From Stercorarius parasiticus (Eukaryota; Chordata; Aves; Charadriiformes; Stercorariidae), in assembly GCA_013396915.1 (NCBI GenBank), contig VWZL01001962.1:184033-248032 (forward strand): 64,000 nucleotides of DNA. The letters run 5' to 3'. The position numbers and the translations under genes are program-made. Positions 23,834-34,338 of the stretch are shown here, piece by piece. Under the pieces are notes generated by a model. That model was not told the origin of the DNA. It was given only the letters and a program-made list of their open reading frames with translations, and did not search any database. Numbering within the stretch: position 1 is the first letter of the stretch; the number at the start of each line of letters is the position of its first letter.

Positions 23834-24059
23834 GACAAAATAGGCAAAAACTCTTTGAGTCCAGAAATGTAAAAACCAGAATTTAAACACCTTTTAAACA
23901 CCCTCCTAGCCAGCTGGATCCATTTCGCCTCTTCAGACCTGCTCAAAGCCACTTGGAAATGTTCCTACAAGCGATTTAAACCACCTTCTCCTCACCCCGT
24001 CAGGCTCTCCAAAACCCCAACCCGCCTCATCGTTCCCCTTCTCCTGTCGTTTGGGTTAT

Positions 24060-24360
24060 ATACTCAAGGGGTAACTTTATTTCTAGGCGTGGATTCTTTG
24101 TCGCTCTCCCTCTAGTTGGGCCGTAACGTTCAGCCGGATAAATGGATCATGTTAATGAACACCAACGGAAGAACCGCAGCCATAAATTAGCCAGAAGAGC
24201 TGGCCTCTGAAGAAACCTTAATTCTACTTTGACGGCAAAATCGGATTCAAAAGATCTCTCTCCCCGCTGTGCTTTATTTTTGGCCGTATCGTTTGCTGGG
24301 CAGGTTGCCATGACAACCTTCTATTCACCGGAGGGTGGCTATAATTGGGCGAGCACATTG
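24060..24360. promoter_or_regulatory. Candidate regulatory element with a near-perfect RFX X-box
   Basis: GGTTGCCATGACAACC at 24303-24318 matches the palindromic X-box bound by RFX factors (consensus close to GTTGCCATGGCAAC), with both half-sites intact. The surrounding 300 bases are non-repetitive with many short AT-rich motifs (CATAAATTAGCC, TTAATGAACA, GTTAATTTAGC), a composition typical of conserved enhancers or proximal promoters. It lies about 1.1 kb from the CpG island. RFX sites often regulate ciliary genes, but no target can be assigned here. Confidence 0.4.
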
Positions 24361-24376
24361 TTAATTTAGCTCCAGA

Positions 24377-24414
24377 TTTTTTTTTATTTTTTTTTTTATT
24401 TTTTTTTTTATTTT
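24377..24414. repeat. T-rich simple repeat (runs of T separated by A)
   Basis: Three runs of roughly 9-12 T residues, each followed by a single A, form a low-complexity tract. Its length is likely to vary between individuals. Confidence 0.85.
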
Positions 24415-26564
24415 GTCGTATTTTAAGCAAAGGGGAACCGCCTGGATTTTTCGTATTTTCATCTGTGATCACACTAGGGTTTAATTATTAATCACAGCGC
24501 CAATAGCATCGCTCCGGCGAAGGCTGAGCTGCCGTGCAGGGCTCACTGGGCCAGGCGACAGCTCTGCCCGCATCCCGTTGCTCCATCTCATCCCCTCCTC
24601 CAGCTCCCTGAAATCCCCTCCAGACCCCCAGAATCCCTTCCAGACCCACAAAATCCCCTCCGGCCCCCCGAGCCCCGAAGCTAAGAGCCCCCAGGATTTC
24701 CCAGGGATGCTCCCAGGGGGCAAGGTTGGCGAAAAAAAAGGTAGGATCCGCTCTTGCGTTAATGAGCATTTTTTGAAATGCCAGCGCCATCGGGATTGTC
24801 AACTTTAACCTGACAACGGTTCATCTCAGCTCGTTATTAATAGCAAATCGCCCTTTTGGGAGAACGCCGGCCCGTAGGAGTGATACGAATGGTGTGAACG
24901 CGCTGGCACGTGTGAAGTCCTGCTCCTGGGTGAGCACGTCAGGTCCTGGTGTGGTGGGACCTCTCCGAGCATCCCGCTCCTGCCCCAACCTGCTCAAGGT
25001 ATCCCTGACCCGACGACATCGCAAAATGCCACCGGGTGCTCTCCTCCATCCTGCCTGGGAGCAGAAAGGTGGCTGGAGAGTGGGTGCTCTGGTCCGGGAG
25101 CCCAGGTGGGTGCAGCATCACAGCAGGCAACCTCCAACCTGAGATTTTTGGTGCCGTCTCTACCGTCTCACGCCAACCTCGCGCGGGTTTGAAGCTCCAC
25201 GGTCACGCTGGTCATGGCGTTTGGTATTAACCCATCCCAGCAGGAAGAAAGTGCAGCTTTACGGAAGCCGGGGACTTTTCTCCAGGAGCTGGCTTGGGTC
25301 CAGGTCCAAAGAGCAAAGTGGAGCTGTTGGTCCCGTCCCCACGTGGGTGCAGCCCTGCTCCCCTCAGCCCCTCCGACGTGCACGCTCCTTTTATCCCTGC
25401 TTCTGGCTTCGTCCCCTTGGAGGGAAACTGGGAAAGGAGAGGGTTTCCACTTAAAAGGCTGNCGGAAAGCCGGGGATGGAGGAGGGAATGGAAACATCCT
25501 CCTTTCAAGGAAAAGATGCTGTGGCTGCTGTTCTGGGTACCATACGCCAGGTAATAACACGAGATGACTCAGTGCTTGGGAAATTAAATTGGCTCTTTAT
25601 TAAACGCCTGTATTTAGGGAGGTGGTGAGGCGTCAGGGGAGTTCCTCCATCGCCGTAGCGGAGGGAATTGAGGCAGGCTGCCTGGCTCCTTGTGCTGCCA
25701 AGCAGGGAGTCCACAAGATGCCGGGACCGGCGCGGGCAGGACCGTATCCTGCCTCGGCATCCTCCCAGGGCTGCTCCCGGGAAAGCGCCGAGCATCTCTG
25801 GGAAGATGTTAAGAGCCTCCCTCAGTTCTCTCCCAGTTCAATGGGAACTGGTGGATCTCTGCCAGCGGGAAATGCTCCAGCCTCAGGATTTTTGTCCCGG
25901 GAAAATAGCAAGAGATGGGAAAAGAGCAGCCGGGGACGTGAAGATATTTGAGAGCACAAACTGCGACCAAAAAGATGCTGTGCTGGACTCCACCCTCGCC
26001 CTGGCAATACCCTTTAAAATGTCTTAGCACTGATGGGAACCTCTTGCGTTGAAGGGGAAATAGGGAATATTTACAAAGCACCTTGCTCGTAGCTGTAGTG
26101 TTCTGGTAGCTTGGCATTCCCTTGCTAGCTTGGAGCAAATCTTGGCTTCACAGAGCGTAGCTGAAGGCAAAATTCAACGTACTGTGTTCTGCTCAAATTA
26201 TACATCCCCTGTGCGGAAAGCTCACTTATACATACAGATAGGTACTGAAAAAATAAACTAAAGAAGAAGGGAATTCCTTTCTTCTTCCCCAAGGGCTCCC
26301 GGCACAGGTGGGACAATGGGGATGTCTGCCAGGATGGAGAAGCGGTGATGCCCTCAGCAGGTTTCTAAGAAACGGCCTGCGAAATACCACCGGGGCCATC
26401 AAGTGCTTGGATGCTCCATCCGAGACTCCTACAGGAAAAGAAACCCTTAAAAGAGTTGGGTCAACAATCTTCCTGCCAGAATCAGAGAGATCATTGTTCT
26501 GGCCGGGCTGCAGTTGAGTTGAAAGCAAATCGACCTCCTTTAAAAACACAAATAATAGACTTAC

Positions 26565-26752
26565 TGTAGAAGCAAGGACTGGAGACAGACGAGGTCTTTA
26601 TTCCCGTCTTGAGAGAGCCTGAGTGATGGCTCTGCCGTCCTTCCCTAGAGCGGAGACGTCTGTCCATGCCTGGCGGGGGGGGCCGGCGGTGTTGGACGTG
26701 GGGCTCCAGCGGTTCCTCCTCCACCCAAATCTTACGGGGTGCGATAACCTGG
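26565..26752 (-). CDS. Weak candidate internal exon, unknown protein
   Basis: On the minus strand a 188-base open stretch is bounded by a good acceptor (TCACTTTCTCCCTAG...TTTTGCAG, ending at 26753) and a perfect GTAAGT donor (26559-26564). The open frame reads QVIAPRKIWVEEEPLEP and continues with a proline-rich PPPPGM patch and a basic RRLRSREGR patch, then a serine-rich tail. It would enter in phase 2 and leave in phase 1. I do not recognise the protein and cannot find flanking exons. An AATAAA hexamer inside it (about 26598-26603, reversed) also allows it to be a 3' end or a non-coding exon. Chance remains the simplest alternative. Confidence 0.18.
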
Positions 26753-27925
26753 CTGCAAAACTAGGGAGAAAGTGAGGTGACGGCACGTGAACGTGGCCAG
26801 CCAGGATGTTCGCGGCGAAAGAGGCAGCACAAAGCTGTCAAGACTCTCTCCTACATATATATAAAAATCAAATTTCAGAGCAGGGTACCCGCGGGTGAAG
26901 CAACGCTTTGCTACGGCAAGAGGAGAAGCTGGTTTTGAAATGCCGGGTGCGGGGACAGGCTCCTTCCCCCACTTCTCAGTTATTTTTAGAAGGGCATTTG
27001 GATCCAGCGCAGCGATCGGTGCCAAGGCTGTTTTCAAGTCAAGGCTAAATTCACTGGTCTTCGGCGGAGGTCTGGAACAGGATGGGTCCGGGACTCCTGG
27101 AGAACTGGGCTTATGAAGACTGTTTTGCCGCATATGGGTTGAAATCCAGCTCTGATGCCGCCTTCCACGCTGCAGATGAGAAGATGTAACGCAGAACATT
27201 TGGGTTTTCTCCTTGACCTCCTGTATTGCTTAAATAATACCCTTAATTTCCCGTATTTCACATAACTCAGCTGCATAATGGGGCTACCTGGACGTAATTC
27301 ATGACTTTCCTCCCCTGATTTAATTCCCAACTACCTCTTTCGATTAAAGAGGCCTTAGAAATGCAAAGTATGATTACCCTGGTAAGAATAAATTACCGAT
27401 TTAAGGGATTGCCACTATTCTAGCCCCGAGGAAACACATGGGCATTTGCAAAGGTCAAGCTGCTGAGGAGGCCGAGCCAAGAGCGGGCAGAGGCATCGCA
27501 AGGACTTGGGGTGGGTGATGAAGGATGGACATCCACACCAGGCAAGGCAGATCTTGTCAGATGCCTCCTCAGGGTGACAGAAAGCGTCTCAGACAGGGAC
27601 ATCAATAACTCTGGGTTTGCTGGAGAACGGAGTCAAATTAACCATTGACAAGCGCGTTTCGCAGAGGCGCGGCTGGCCAGGAAATACCCCAGTAACCCGG
27701 AAATCTCTCTCTCGTCCCCCTGCTTGCAAATGGGATTCTTTTCCGTAATCCCTTATTGATATTAATTGCATCAGAGGATCGCGATGCTGCTTAGAGGGGT
27801 GCAGCAGGAGGGAATCGCTCGTCGGTGGGGTGGGAGCAGGGGAATTTCACTGGCATTAGGGTGAGGGGTGTGGGAAATCCAGGGCACTGGGTGTTGGACG
27901 ACAGCAAGGCACTCCTCCAGTTTGA
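26753..27925. other. Single-copy stretch with AT-rich right part
   Basis: No gene or repeat recognised. The part at about 27230-27420 is AT-rich and non-repetitive, with an E-box (CAGCTG) and an octamer-like ATGCAAAG; it might be a conserved non-coding block. The overlapping frames at 26732-27330 have no recognisable domains. Confidence 0.5.
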
Positions 27926-28294
27926 CCCTCTGGGGCGACCTTATTGCGGCCTTTGAGTACTCAAAAGGGGCTTAGAAGAAAGACGGGGACGGGTTTTTTT
28001 AGTAGCAGCTGGAGCGACAGGACAAGAGGTGATGGTTTTAAACTAAAAGAGAGGAGATTCAGACTAGATATTAAGGAAGAAATGTTTTACGCTGAGGGTG
28101 GTGAGCCCCTGGCCCAGGTTGCCCAGAGAGGTGGGAGATACCCCATCCCTGGAAACATTCCAGGTCAGGTTGGACGGGGCTCTGAGCAACCTGATCTAGT
28201 TGAAGATGTCCCTGCTCGTGGCAGGGGGGTCGGACTAGATGGCCTTGAAAGGTCCCTTCCAACCCAAACCATTCTGTGATTCCATGATTCTATG
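27926..28294 (+). mobile_element. CR1 LINE, 5'-truncated, plus strand
   Basis: It begins within the ORF2 C-terminus (GACCTTATTGCGGCCTTTGAG-like residues; the plus frame at 27944-28279 includes RFRLDIKEEMFYAEGG) and runs to a clear 3' terminus, AACCATTCTGTGATTCCATG then ATTCTATGA. The CTGCTCGTGGCAGGGGG and GTTGAAGATGTCC variants place it with the copies at 3816-4590 and 53923-54037. The frame is shifted relative to a working ORF2, so the copy is inactive. Confidence 0.95.
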
Positions 28295-28639
28295 ACTTGG
28301 CCATTTCATCACTCAGCATCATATTCCATACAGGCAATTTATGGACACCGTTGACTTTTAAGCAAGCTATAGCCCCAAAAGACTACCTGGAATGAGGTAG
28401 TGGCAAAAAGGAGACTAAAACTAAGAAGCTTTGGAGGAAAACCGTGCTTTAGGCAAGCTGGAGAGGGACCACTCTAATCCTGGGAATACTTTTCAACAGA
28501 AACAAGGCTGAAGAGAGCAGGCTGGGCACCACACCAAGCTGTGATGGCTTCACTATACGAGCGAGCTCTGCCAGACCAGGGCAGGTATCGCCGTGGGGCT
28601 GGTAGCCCAACCCTTGGCTGGAGACGGGTGGAAGGCAGC

Positions 28640-28800
28640 GTGACTCAATGGGCTTGGGTTTGGATGACCTGGGCTCTGCCAGCGGTGATGACAGAGGAAA
28701 GCCTTCAGTTCTCGGCTTCAGTTTTCCTCCCCTAAAATGGGTACAGCTCTATTTACCCTGTTGGTGAAGTACTTTGTGAGTCAGCTTTCACCGGGTGGAA
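28640..28800 (+). mobile_element. Possible MIR/CORE-SINE-like relic
   Basis: The order GGATGACCTGGGCTCTGCCA, then CTTCAGTTTTCCTCCCCTAA, then AAATGGGTACAGCTCTATTT and GTGAAGTACTTTG resembles the middle and 3' half of MIR-type SINEs. In those elements a GGCTCTGCCA block is followed by CTCAGTTTCCTCATCTGTAAAATGGG and an AAGTGCTTTG-like region. The match is from memory of the family and is diverged. No tRNA-like head is visible. If real it is a very old amniote insertion. Confidence 0.45.
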
Positions 28801-29137
28801 ATGGCCACCAGTGTTTGTAGAGCTGCCAGCAGCCCCGGGTTAGCAAAGACTGAGAAGGACTCTTTGAACATCTGTCTCTGGTCCTCAGGACAAAGTCCTA
28901 GGAGAAAATCTTCCTTCTTGGGAAAATGAGAAGTGTCTCAGGGTGTTAACAGTCTCGTGCCTCATCTTCAGGGTGGTGGCAGCTTCCTCGCCTGACCCTG
29001 GGTTACTCCAGGATCCGGTGGGGAAGAGCACGGAGCCCACCAAGGAGGTTGTCGCCACACACCTACTCACACCAGCTTCTTGTTTCTCCTGCTCCTGGGA
29101 GCCCACATCCTCTGCAGTCACCTTCCTGCACCCTCTG

Positions 29138-30019
29138 TTATCTCCCACGCATCTTCTAATGGTGCTTTTCCTGGCCCTGACTCACCTGCTGGTATGGAGA
29201 TCCTCCCTTTCCCCCCCAAATCCTCTCTTATCTCCGCCTACCGGCAGAGCCACGGCAAACAGGAGGGAAGGTTGGCAGCAAACATTGCTCCGGCACCCAT
29301 GAAGCACGGGTGAGCTTGGAAAACGCGTGTATTTTTGTCCGATAAGTATAGTTTATATATTACGTGCAACGGAGAAACCATCAGGGTCGCTCAGACCCCG
29401 TTCCTTCCAGGGGGAGGGCTTACACACCTCCCATCGCCAAGGAAATATGATGTCTCACAGCACCTGAGTCTTTCATCCTCTTTTTCCCACTGGGCATCTC
29501 CACGCTATGAAATGATAGTCCTTAATCACATAATAAATCTATAATCTGGACAAGGCGACTCGTGGTTTCCCCATGCCAGCGGGTCAGGTTGAGCAATGAG
29601 AAGAGCCCAGGGTTTATCCTTGGTCTGCTAATAAAATAAACAAGCTTATCTTCACGCGGGTTTTGCTTCTTATCACATCGCTTTGGTAAAAATACGCCGG
29701 GCTGAAGCCCTCCCCTCCCTTCCCCAGCAGCTGCTGAGGGCTGGTACCCCAGTTTAGACCCCTTTGCCTTCCCAGTAAGGTGACTGGGGAGGAAAGGGAA
29801 ATAATTTCATTCCCTGCTGGCTGCAAAAGGTGTTAGAAGAAAAGGGCTTGACACGCTCCTGCTTTTGATGGGGGGGGGGAAGAAAAGAGATAACACTATC
29901 AAACCACAGCCAAGCACGCCGGGCGTATGGCAGGGCATTTTATCATGCTGCGGCCTTCAGGAATCGGCGCGGGGCAGATTTATATGAGGCATGCTGGGAC
30001 AGAAATCTGCACGTGATAG
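29138..30019. promoter_or_regulatory. GATA motif cluster with a RUNX and a MYB site
   Basis: Eight WGATAR matches lie within about 880 bases: reversed at 29138, 29228, 29646, 29670, 29897 and 29940, and forward at 29888-29893 and about 30014-30019. Roughly two are expected by chance. The 29888-29909 stretch packs AGATAA, CTATC and a RUNX-type AACCACAG (29902-29909) together, and a MYB-like CAACGG lies near 29364. This resembles a haematopoietic or endothelial cis-regulatory module, but binding cannot be shown from sequence. Confidence 0.35.
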
Positions 30020-31336
30020 AGATCTGCTCATACAGCGCCTACGCGGAGCTGGGAATTCGCAGCTGCTGAATAACCGGCGCCGTGAAGGTACCTGCTGAGC
30101 TGCTCAACAGAAGTTCGTTGTCTCCTCTAGGATAGGCACCGATTCGGCTGGTTGAGAGCAAAAGTTCTCTTTGTTTGCCCCAAAACACACAGTGCACAAA
30201 GCCTGAAATAACAGAAATAACGAAAGTTCCTTCCACCTGGGTCCGACCGACGCTTTTCTCCTCCGTGAGCTGGAGTGTGTCCCTGCGGCTCAGGGCACTG
30301 TAGGACCAGAGGGGCTGGGGGAGCCTCCCGCCTCCCCGTCACCCCTGGGTGCTGCTGGCCACCCACCCACCCCTTCCTCCTTAGGTGGAAGCCATCCGTC
30401 TGCCCGACATATTAATTAGTTTTCCAAGCAGAGCGACGCGTCCCACCTCACAGCTTCCTTTTCCCCCTTAGCGTCCTTCGCTGCTCTCACCAGAGGTATA
30501 TCTTACCGGTCGTCTTTCTTTTTTTCCTAGCTCTTTCCCCCCAAAATCTCATTTGACCCTGCGCCATGACCAACACCCAGCAGGGAAACGGAAGCATTAA
30601 AACAGCCATTAAAAAGCAGTCCCTGGGGCTCTCCGCATCTCCACGGTGGTGGGCAGCTTTTGCCCCAGAGCTTGAGCAGTTCATAAATGTATCACGCTTT
30701 AGCTAAATCAGGTTGTTTTGCCCAAATCTCCTCCAACCATCCCATTGCTCTGGCTGGAGGAGGCAGCAGGAGCTCTGTGCCCGAGGGATGGCTTCCAGGA
30801 CGCTGCTCTGGGACTTCCCAGGAACAGGAGGTTCACCAGGAGCCTTCATCTCCAGCTACTCATCTCTCTCCCCCCATCAGCCAAGGACAACGGATGAGCT
30901 CTGGGTCCCGATGGCAAATCCAGCAACCCCAAGGCTTTCTCACCCTTGAACTTCATGCCCAAGGAGGATGGACGCATCCCTTCTCCCCTCTCCTGCCTCT
31001 CCCTCCATCACCAGCACCTCCGAGTTGCCTGTTTCCCAGATTTCTGGTAAGAAAAAGACAGCTGAAGGACCACCGTCGTAAGATCGCTGCAAATCGAACC
31101 ATATCCACAGCTCTCCTTAGGATGTTTGGACTCACGCGGTCGCTAAATATTTTATAGGGTTTCCCAGCCCAGACAAAACGCCAGCTCCTACTTGCCGGGA
31201 AGGGACGTGTTTCTCCAGGACATCCTTCATAGAGGGATGTCCGTGCATGGGTGGGAACACTGAATGCTGCACCCTGGTTTGCTACAGGGTCTCAAATCGC
31301 CCATGCTTTTTCCTAAAAAATCATCCAAATGCCATA

Positions 31337-31351
31337 AAAAAAAAAAAAAAA
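31337..31351 (+). repeat. Poly-A run
   Basis: About 15 A residues after CATCCAAATGCCAT. Simple repeat. Confidence 0.8.
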
Positions 31352-32112
31352 GAGGCAAGCGTTTTCAGAGCTTTTCCATACTTGCTTTTCCGATGTGTCA
31401 CTGTAGCGCGATGGTGCTCCAACCCAGCTGGGGAACGCCGGGCAGGGATGGTCCCACAGCACCTTGGCTTTACCGTGTACCAGGACCGGACGGTTTTCCC
31501 CAGGGATGGGACACAGGGAGATCTTTTCCCGTGTTTCCTCCATATGTTGAGTGAGGAAATTCCCTTTGTTTCAGAAGTGTCAGTAAAATCGGGGAAGAAG
31601 CTGGGTTCATCCCTCCTTGGCTTCGCTCCTGTGAATAAATATCAGCAGGTCTTTGGAGCTAGACCAGGCTCAGCCCTTCAGTCGGGAGTTATTCCAGTGT
31701 CCCCTCTTCTTCTACTGCGGAAATCAAATGCTTAATTTAACTCAATTTCTAAATTATCCTAATTAAAAAGGGCTAGCAACACAATTAAGTGTGCTCCACA
31801 GAGAGAAACTGCTTTCTTGAAAGGAAAGTAATCATGAAAGACCTGCTTTTGGATTCCAGATATTATAATTTCCAGGAGATAATGTTTAATTTCTGTGTAA
31901 TAAACCCATGTTCCCCAGCTGGGCTTCGTTCACATGGGCTGGAGAGCAGACGGTCGTAGTAAGAGTAGGCTCAAACCTTGGTTAGCATCTTCCAGGTCCT
32001 GGAGCTGAGGAAAACCTTGTTGATTAGAAGTCCATGATGTTTGCAAGGCATTTCTAGCCATTTGGAGAAGCAGAGTGTCATAAAGCCAAGCACCTCAACA
32101 TCTTCCGCATCT

Positions 32113-32302
32113 TCTGAGGCACTGGAACAGGTTGCCCAGGGAAGTTGTGGATACCCCATCCCTGGAGGTGTTGAAGGCCAGGTTGGACGGGGCTTGGAGT
32201 AACCTGGGCTGGTGGGAGGTGTCCCTGCCCAGGGCAGGGGGGTGGAACTGGATGGTCTTTAAGGTCCCTTCCAACCCAAACCATTCTATGATTCCATGAT
32301 TC
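32113..32302 (+). mobile_element. CR1 LINE 3' fragment, plus strand
   Basis: It runs from GGCACTGGAACAGGTTGCCC through the CCAGGTTGGACGGGGCTTGG and CCCTGCCCAGGGCAGGGGGG blocks to CATTCTATGATTCCATGATTCC. It retains the 3' UTR and a few ORF2 codons only. Its 3' end directly meets the 3' end of another CR1-like piece on the opposite strand. Confidence 0.95.
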
Positions 32303-32365
32303 CGGAAAACCATGAGATTTTGGGTTCTAGAACAGAAGGGACCTACAACGTTCATCTTGTCCAAC
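32303..32365 (-). mobile_element. Older CR1-like 3' fragment, minus strand
   Basis: AACAGAAGGGACCTACAACG then TTCATCTTGTCCAACTTCTG resembles the reverse-complemented 3' end of a diverged CR1 subfamily (the AGGGACCTACAA variant). Similarity ends after about 60 bases. It abuts the plus-strand copy at 32302. Confidence 0.5.
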
Positions 32366-34338
32366 TTCTGCCCAAGTTCTGGAGCACTCAGCAGCTGCAC
32401 CAGGTAAAATCCTTTCTTAATGATATATTTGATCCATTTTGGGATTCTGGCAAGTTGTAAGGAAAGACACCAGATATTGCCAGAGTCGTGCTCTAAATCG
32501 CAGGAGAGCAAAGTGGTGGGGAAATGATTTTCTCCAGTTTTAAAGAAAACAAAGCCTGGTCACCTCTCCCGAGTGACGCATCCTCCTAGGAGGGATTGGA
32601 CTTCAGGAAGGGCTGAACTTCGCTACGAAGACAGACCTGAAGAAATCTTGTATTCGTTCTCTCCGGGACACAGCGATTATAATTGCCGAGAAATGATCAA
32701 GGAATACAGGGATGCATGGCAGGACATGAAAGATGGACAAATTTAGTTGCAAGCATTTAACAGCAGAGGTAATTAAGGGTGTGGGACCTGGGGCTGTGCT
32801 GGATTCTTCATCAGCTGGAGTCTTTAATCAAAGTTGTTTCTTTTTTTGGGGGGGTGTATTTAATAGAGGCTCCTAAAATACTGTGCTGGGGCTCGAACAA
32901 AACGGTGGACGTTGTATGGGGATTACAGGGTGCGGTCCTTTGGGCTGCGTAAGAGAGGGCATCAGAGGAGACCGTCCCTCCTAGCCTTGAGCTCAGCAAG
33001 TCTATTCCTGCTCGCCTTGGGAAATATCCACACGCAGACAGCGCCTCGGAAACCCCGGATAAATTCTTCGGGTGCGCTCGCATGCAAAGGAAAGCGTCAA
33101 ACCTTGTGGCACCCCTGGCCGGGACGGGGCTGTGACCACCCGGCGAGGGCACCGGGAAGAAAACACGTGAAGGAAAATAACTCCCTCTGGAGAGGCAAGA
33201 GTTTTGGTTTTTAATAGATTTGAGCTTGTACGCATTAAACGGGCTCTTTGCAAAGGACTTCTCCATCAGCCAGATCTTAGGCACCGGGAGTACCAACATC
33301 CCTCACAGTGCTGCAAGCCTGAAGATCAGAGAACGTATCTGATGGCCCCAAGTAGCTGAGATACCTCCAACATATATAAGGAGGTTTCTATTTCCCATCT
33401 TCAGCATGAAATTATTGTTTGTCCACGCCTTTGCCTTCTGCTGCCTGATTCCCGTGGGGTCAGAGGGTTTGGCAGAGGTGTTGATAAACCACATCCACGT
33501 AATATAGGGGAATGTGCTCTTCCCCATAATAATGGGAGTATATAATTCCCCATCATATATGGAAATATGTTTTTCCCCATAATGTATGGGAAAATATTAT
33601 TCCCCGTAATAGTGAGAATACGTAATTCCCCATAATATATGGGAATTGTGGGAGGGCATCTCAGAGAAACAAAGGTCCTTTCTGTCCCTGGGGGCACAAC
33701 ACCTCCGCCAAGGACCAGCCTGAGGAGCTCTTCCTTGGTCTCACTGCACTCCTTAACTAGCTCCACATCAAGTACGTGTCCTCCAGACCCACAGCCCCAT
33801 CTTTCCCCATCCCCTTCCCTCCTCCCAGAACTTCTTTGAGACAAGAACGGGGAACTGCCTGCCTCTCCTGCACCGCATCCAACACCACATCCAACGGCAG
33901 CTCCAGCTTTGAACGCCGGCGCAGACAAAGCAGGCGTCAGCCTTTGAAACCACCGCCCTGGGCTCCTGTTGGAGTTCATGGCAGGTGAAAGGTGGCAGCA
34001 AAGTTTACATAAAGCGTAGTCAAAGAGAGCTGGGTTTCTGCCTCTGAGCCATCGACCGGACCAACTGATATTTTCCTAGGTTTTTTTTATAGGTTTCACG
34101 CAATAGTTGGTCACATGGAGAACAAATTACAGGAATGCTCGCGACCGTGACCCTGATATACCAGTAGCTGCCTCTTCCCAGCCCTTTTCCCACATCCAAG
34201 CCCTTGCTGCCAGCAGCCAAGCCCCAGAGCAACCTGAGTCAGGTCCTGAACAAGCACCGAGAGGAGAGGAGTTGGCCTTGATCCCCTGCGGTTGTAGCGC
34301 ACAACTCGTTCCAGCCTTGGACGTTCACTGCTCGTGCG
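32366..34338. other. Single-copy stretch with a minisatellite
   Basis: No gene recognised. The 192-codon minus-strand frame at 33401-33979 owes its length to the minisatellite at 33520-33648 and to GC-rich sequence; it lacks recognisable domains. Confidence 0.55.
33520..33648. repeat. 26-27-bp minisatellite with palindromic units
   Basis: Five copies begin with TTCCCC at 33520, 33546, 33573, 33600 and 33626 (steps of 26, 27, 27 and 26). Each unit has the form TTCCCCATAATnTATGGGAA, so the arms of every unit are complementary. On the minus strand a frame through the array reads a repeated FPYIMG/FPYMMG-type peptide, which is a by-product of the near-27-bp period. Confidence 0.9.

Larger units (their letters stand above)
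23834..26564. other. Single-copy stretch right of the CpG island
   Basis: No gene recognised. The stretch holds the RFX-site block (24060-24360), a T-rich simple repeat (24377-24414) and an isolated N at 25462. A reverse-complement AATAAA (TTTATT) at about 25595-25600 could mark the end of a leftward transcript, but single hexamers are common by chance. Confidence 0.5.
28295..32112. other. Single-copy stretch with regulatory-looking content
   Basis: No gene recognised over 3.8 kb. It contains a possible SINE relic (28640-28800), a cluster of GATA motifs (29138-30019), a nine-G run at about 29870-29879, an A-run at 31337-31351, and an AT-rich block around 31730-31910 with NKX-like AATTAAGTG and homeodomain CTAATTAA cores. 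Confidence 0.5.

Noticed and set aside
25594..25600. Reverse-strand AATAAA as a transcript end
   Set aside because: A single polyadenylation hexamer without an upstream recognisable exon is not evidence of a gene.
33401..33979. 192-codon minus-strand frame with repeated FPYIMG-type peptide
   Set aside because: The repetition is explained by the palindromic minisatellite; no splice or homology support.
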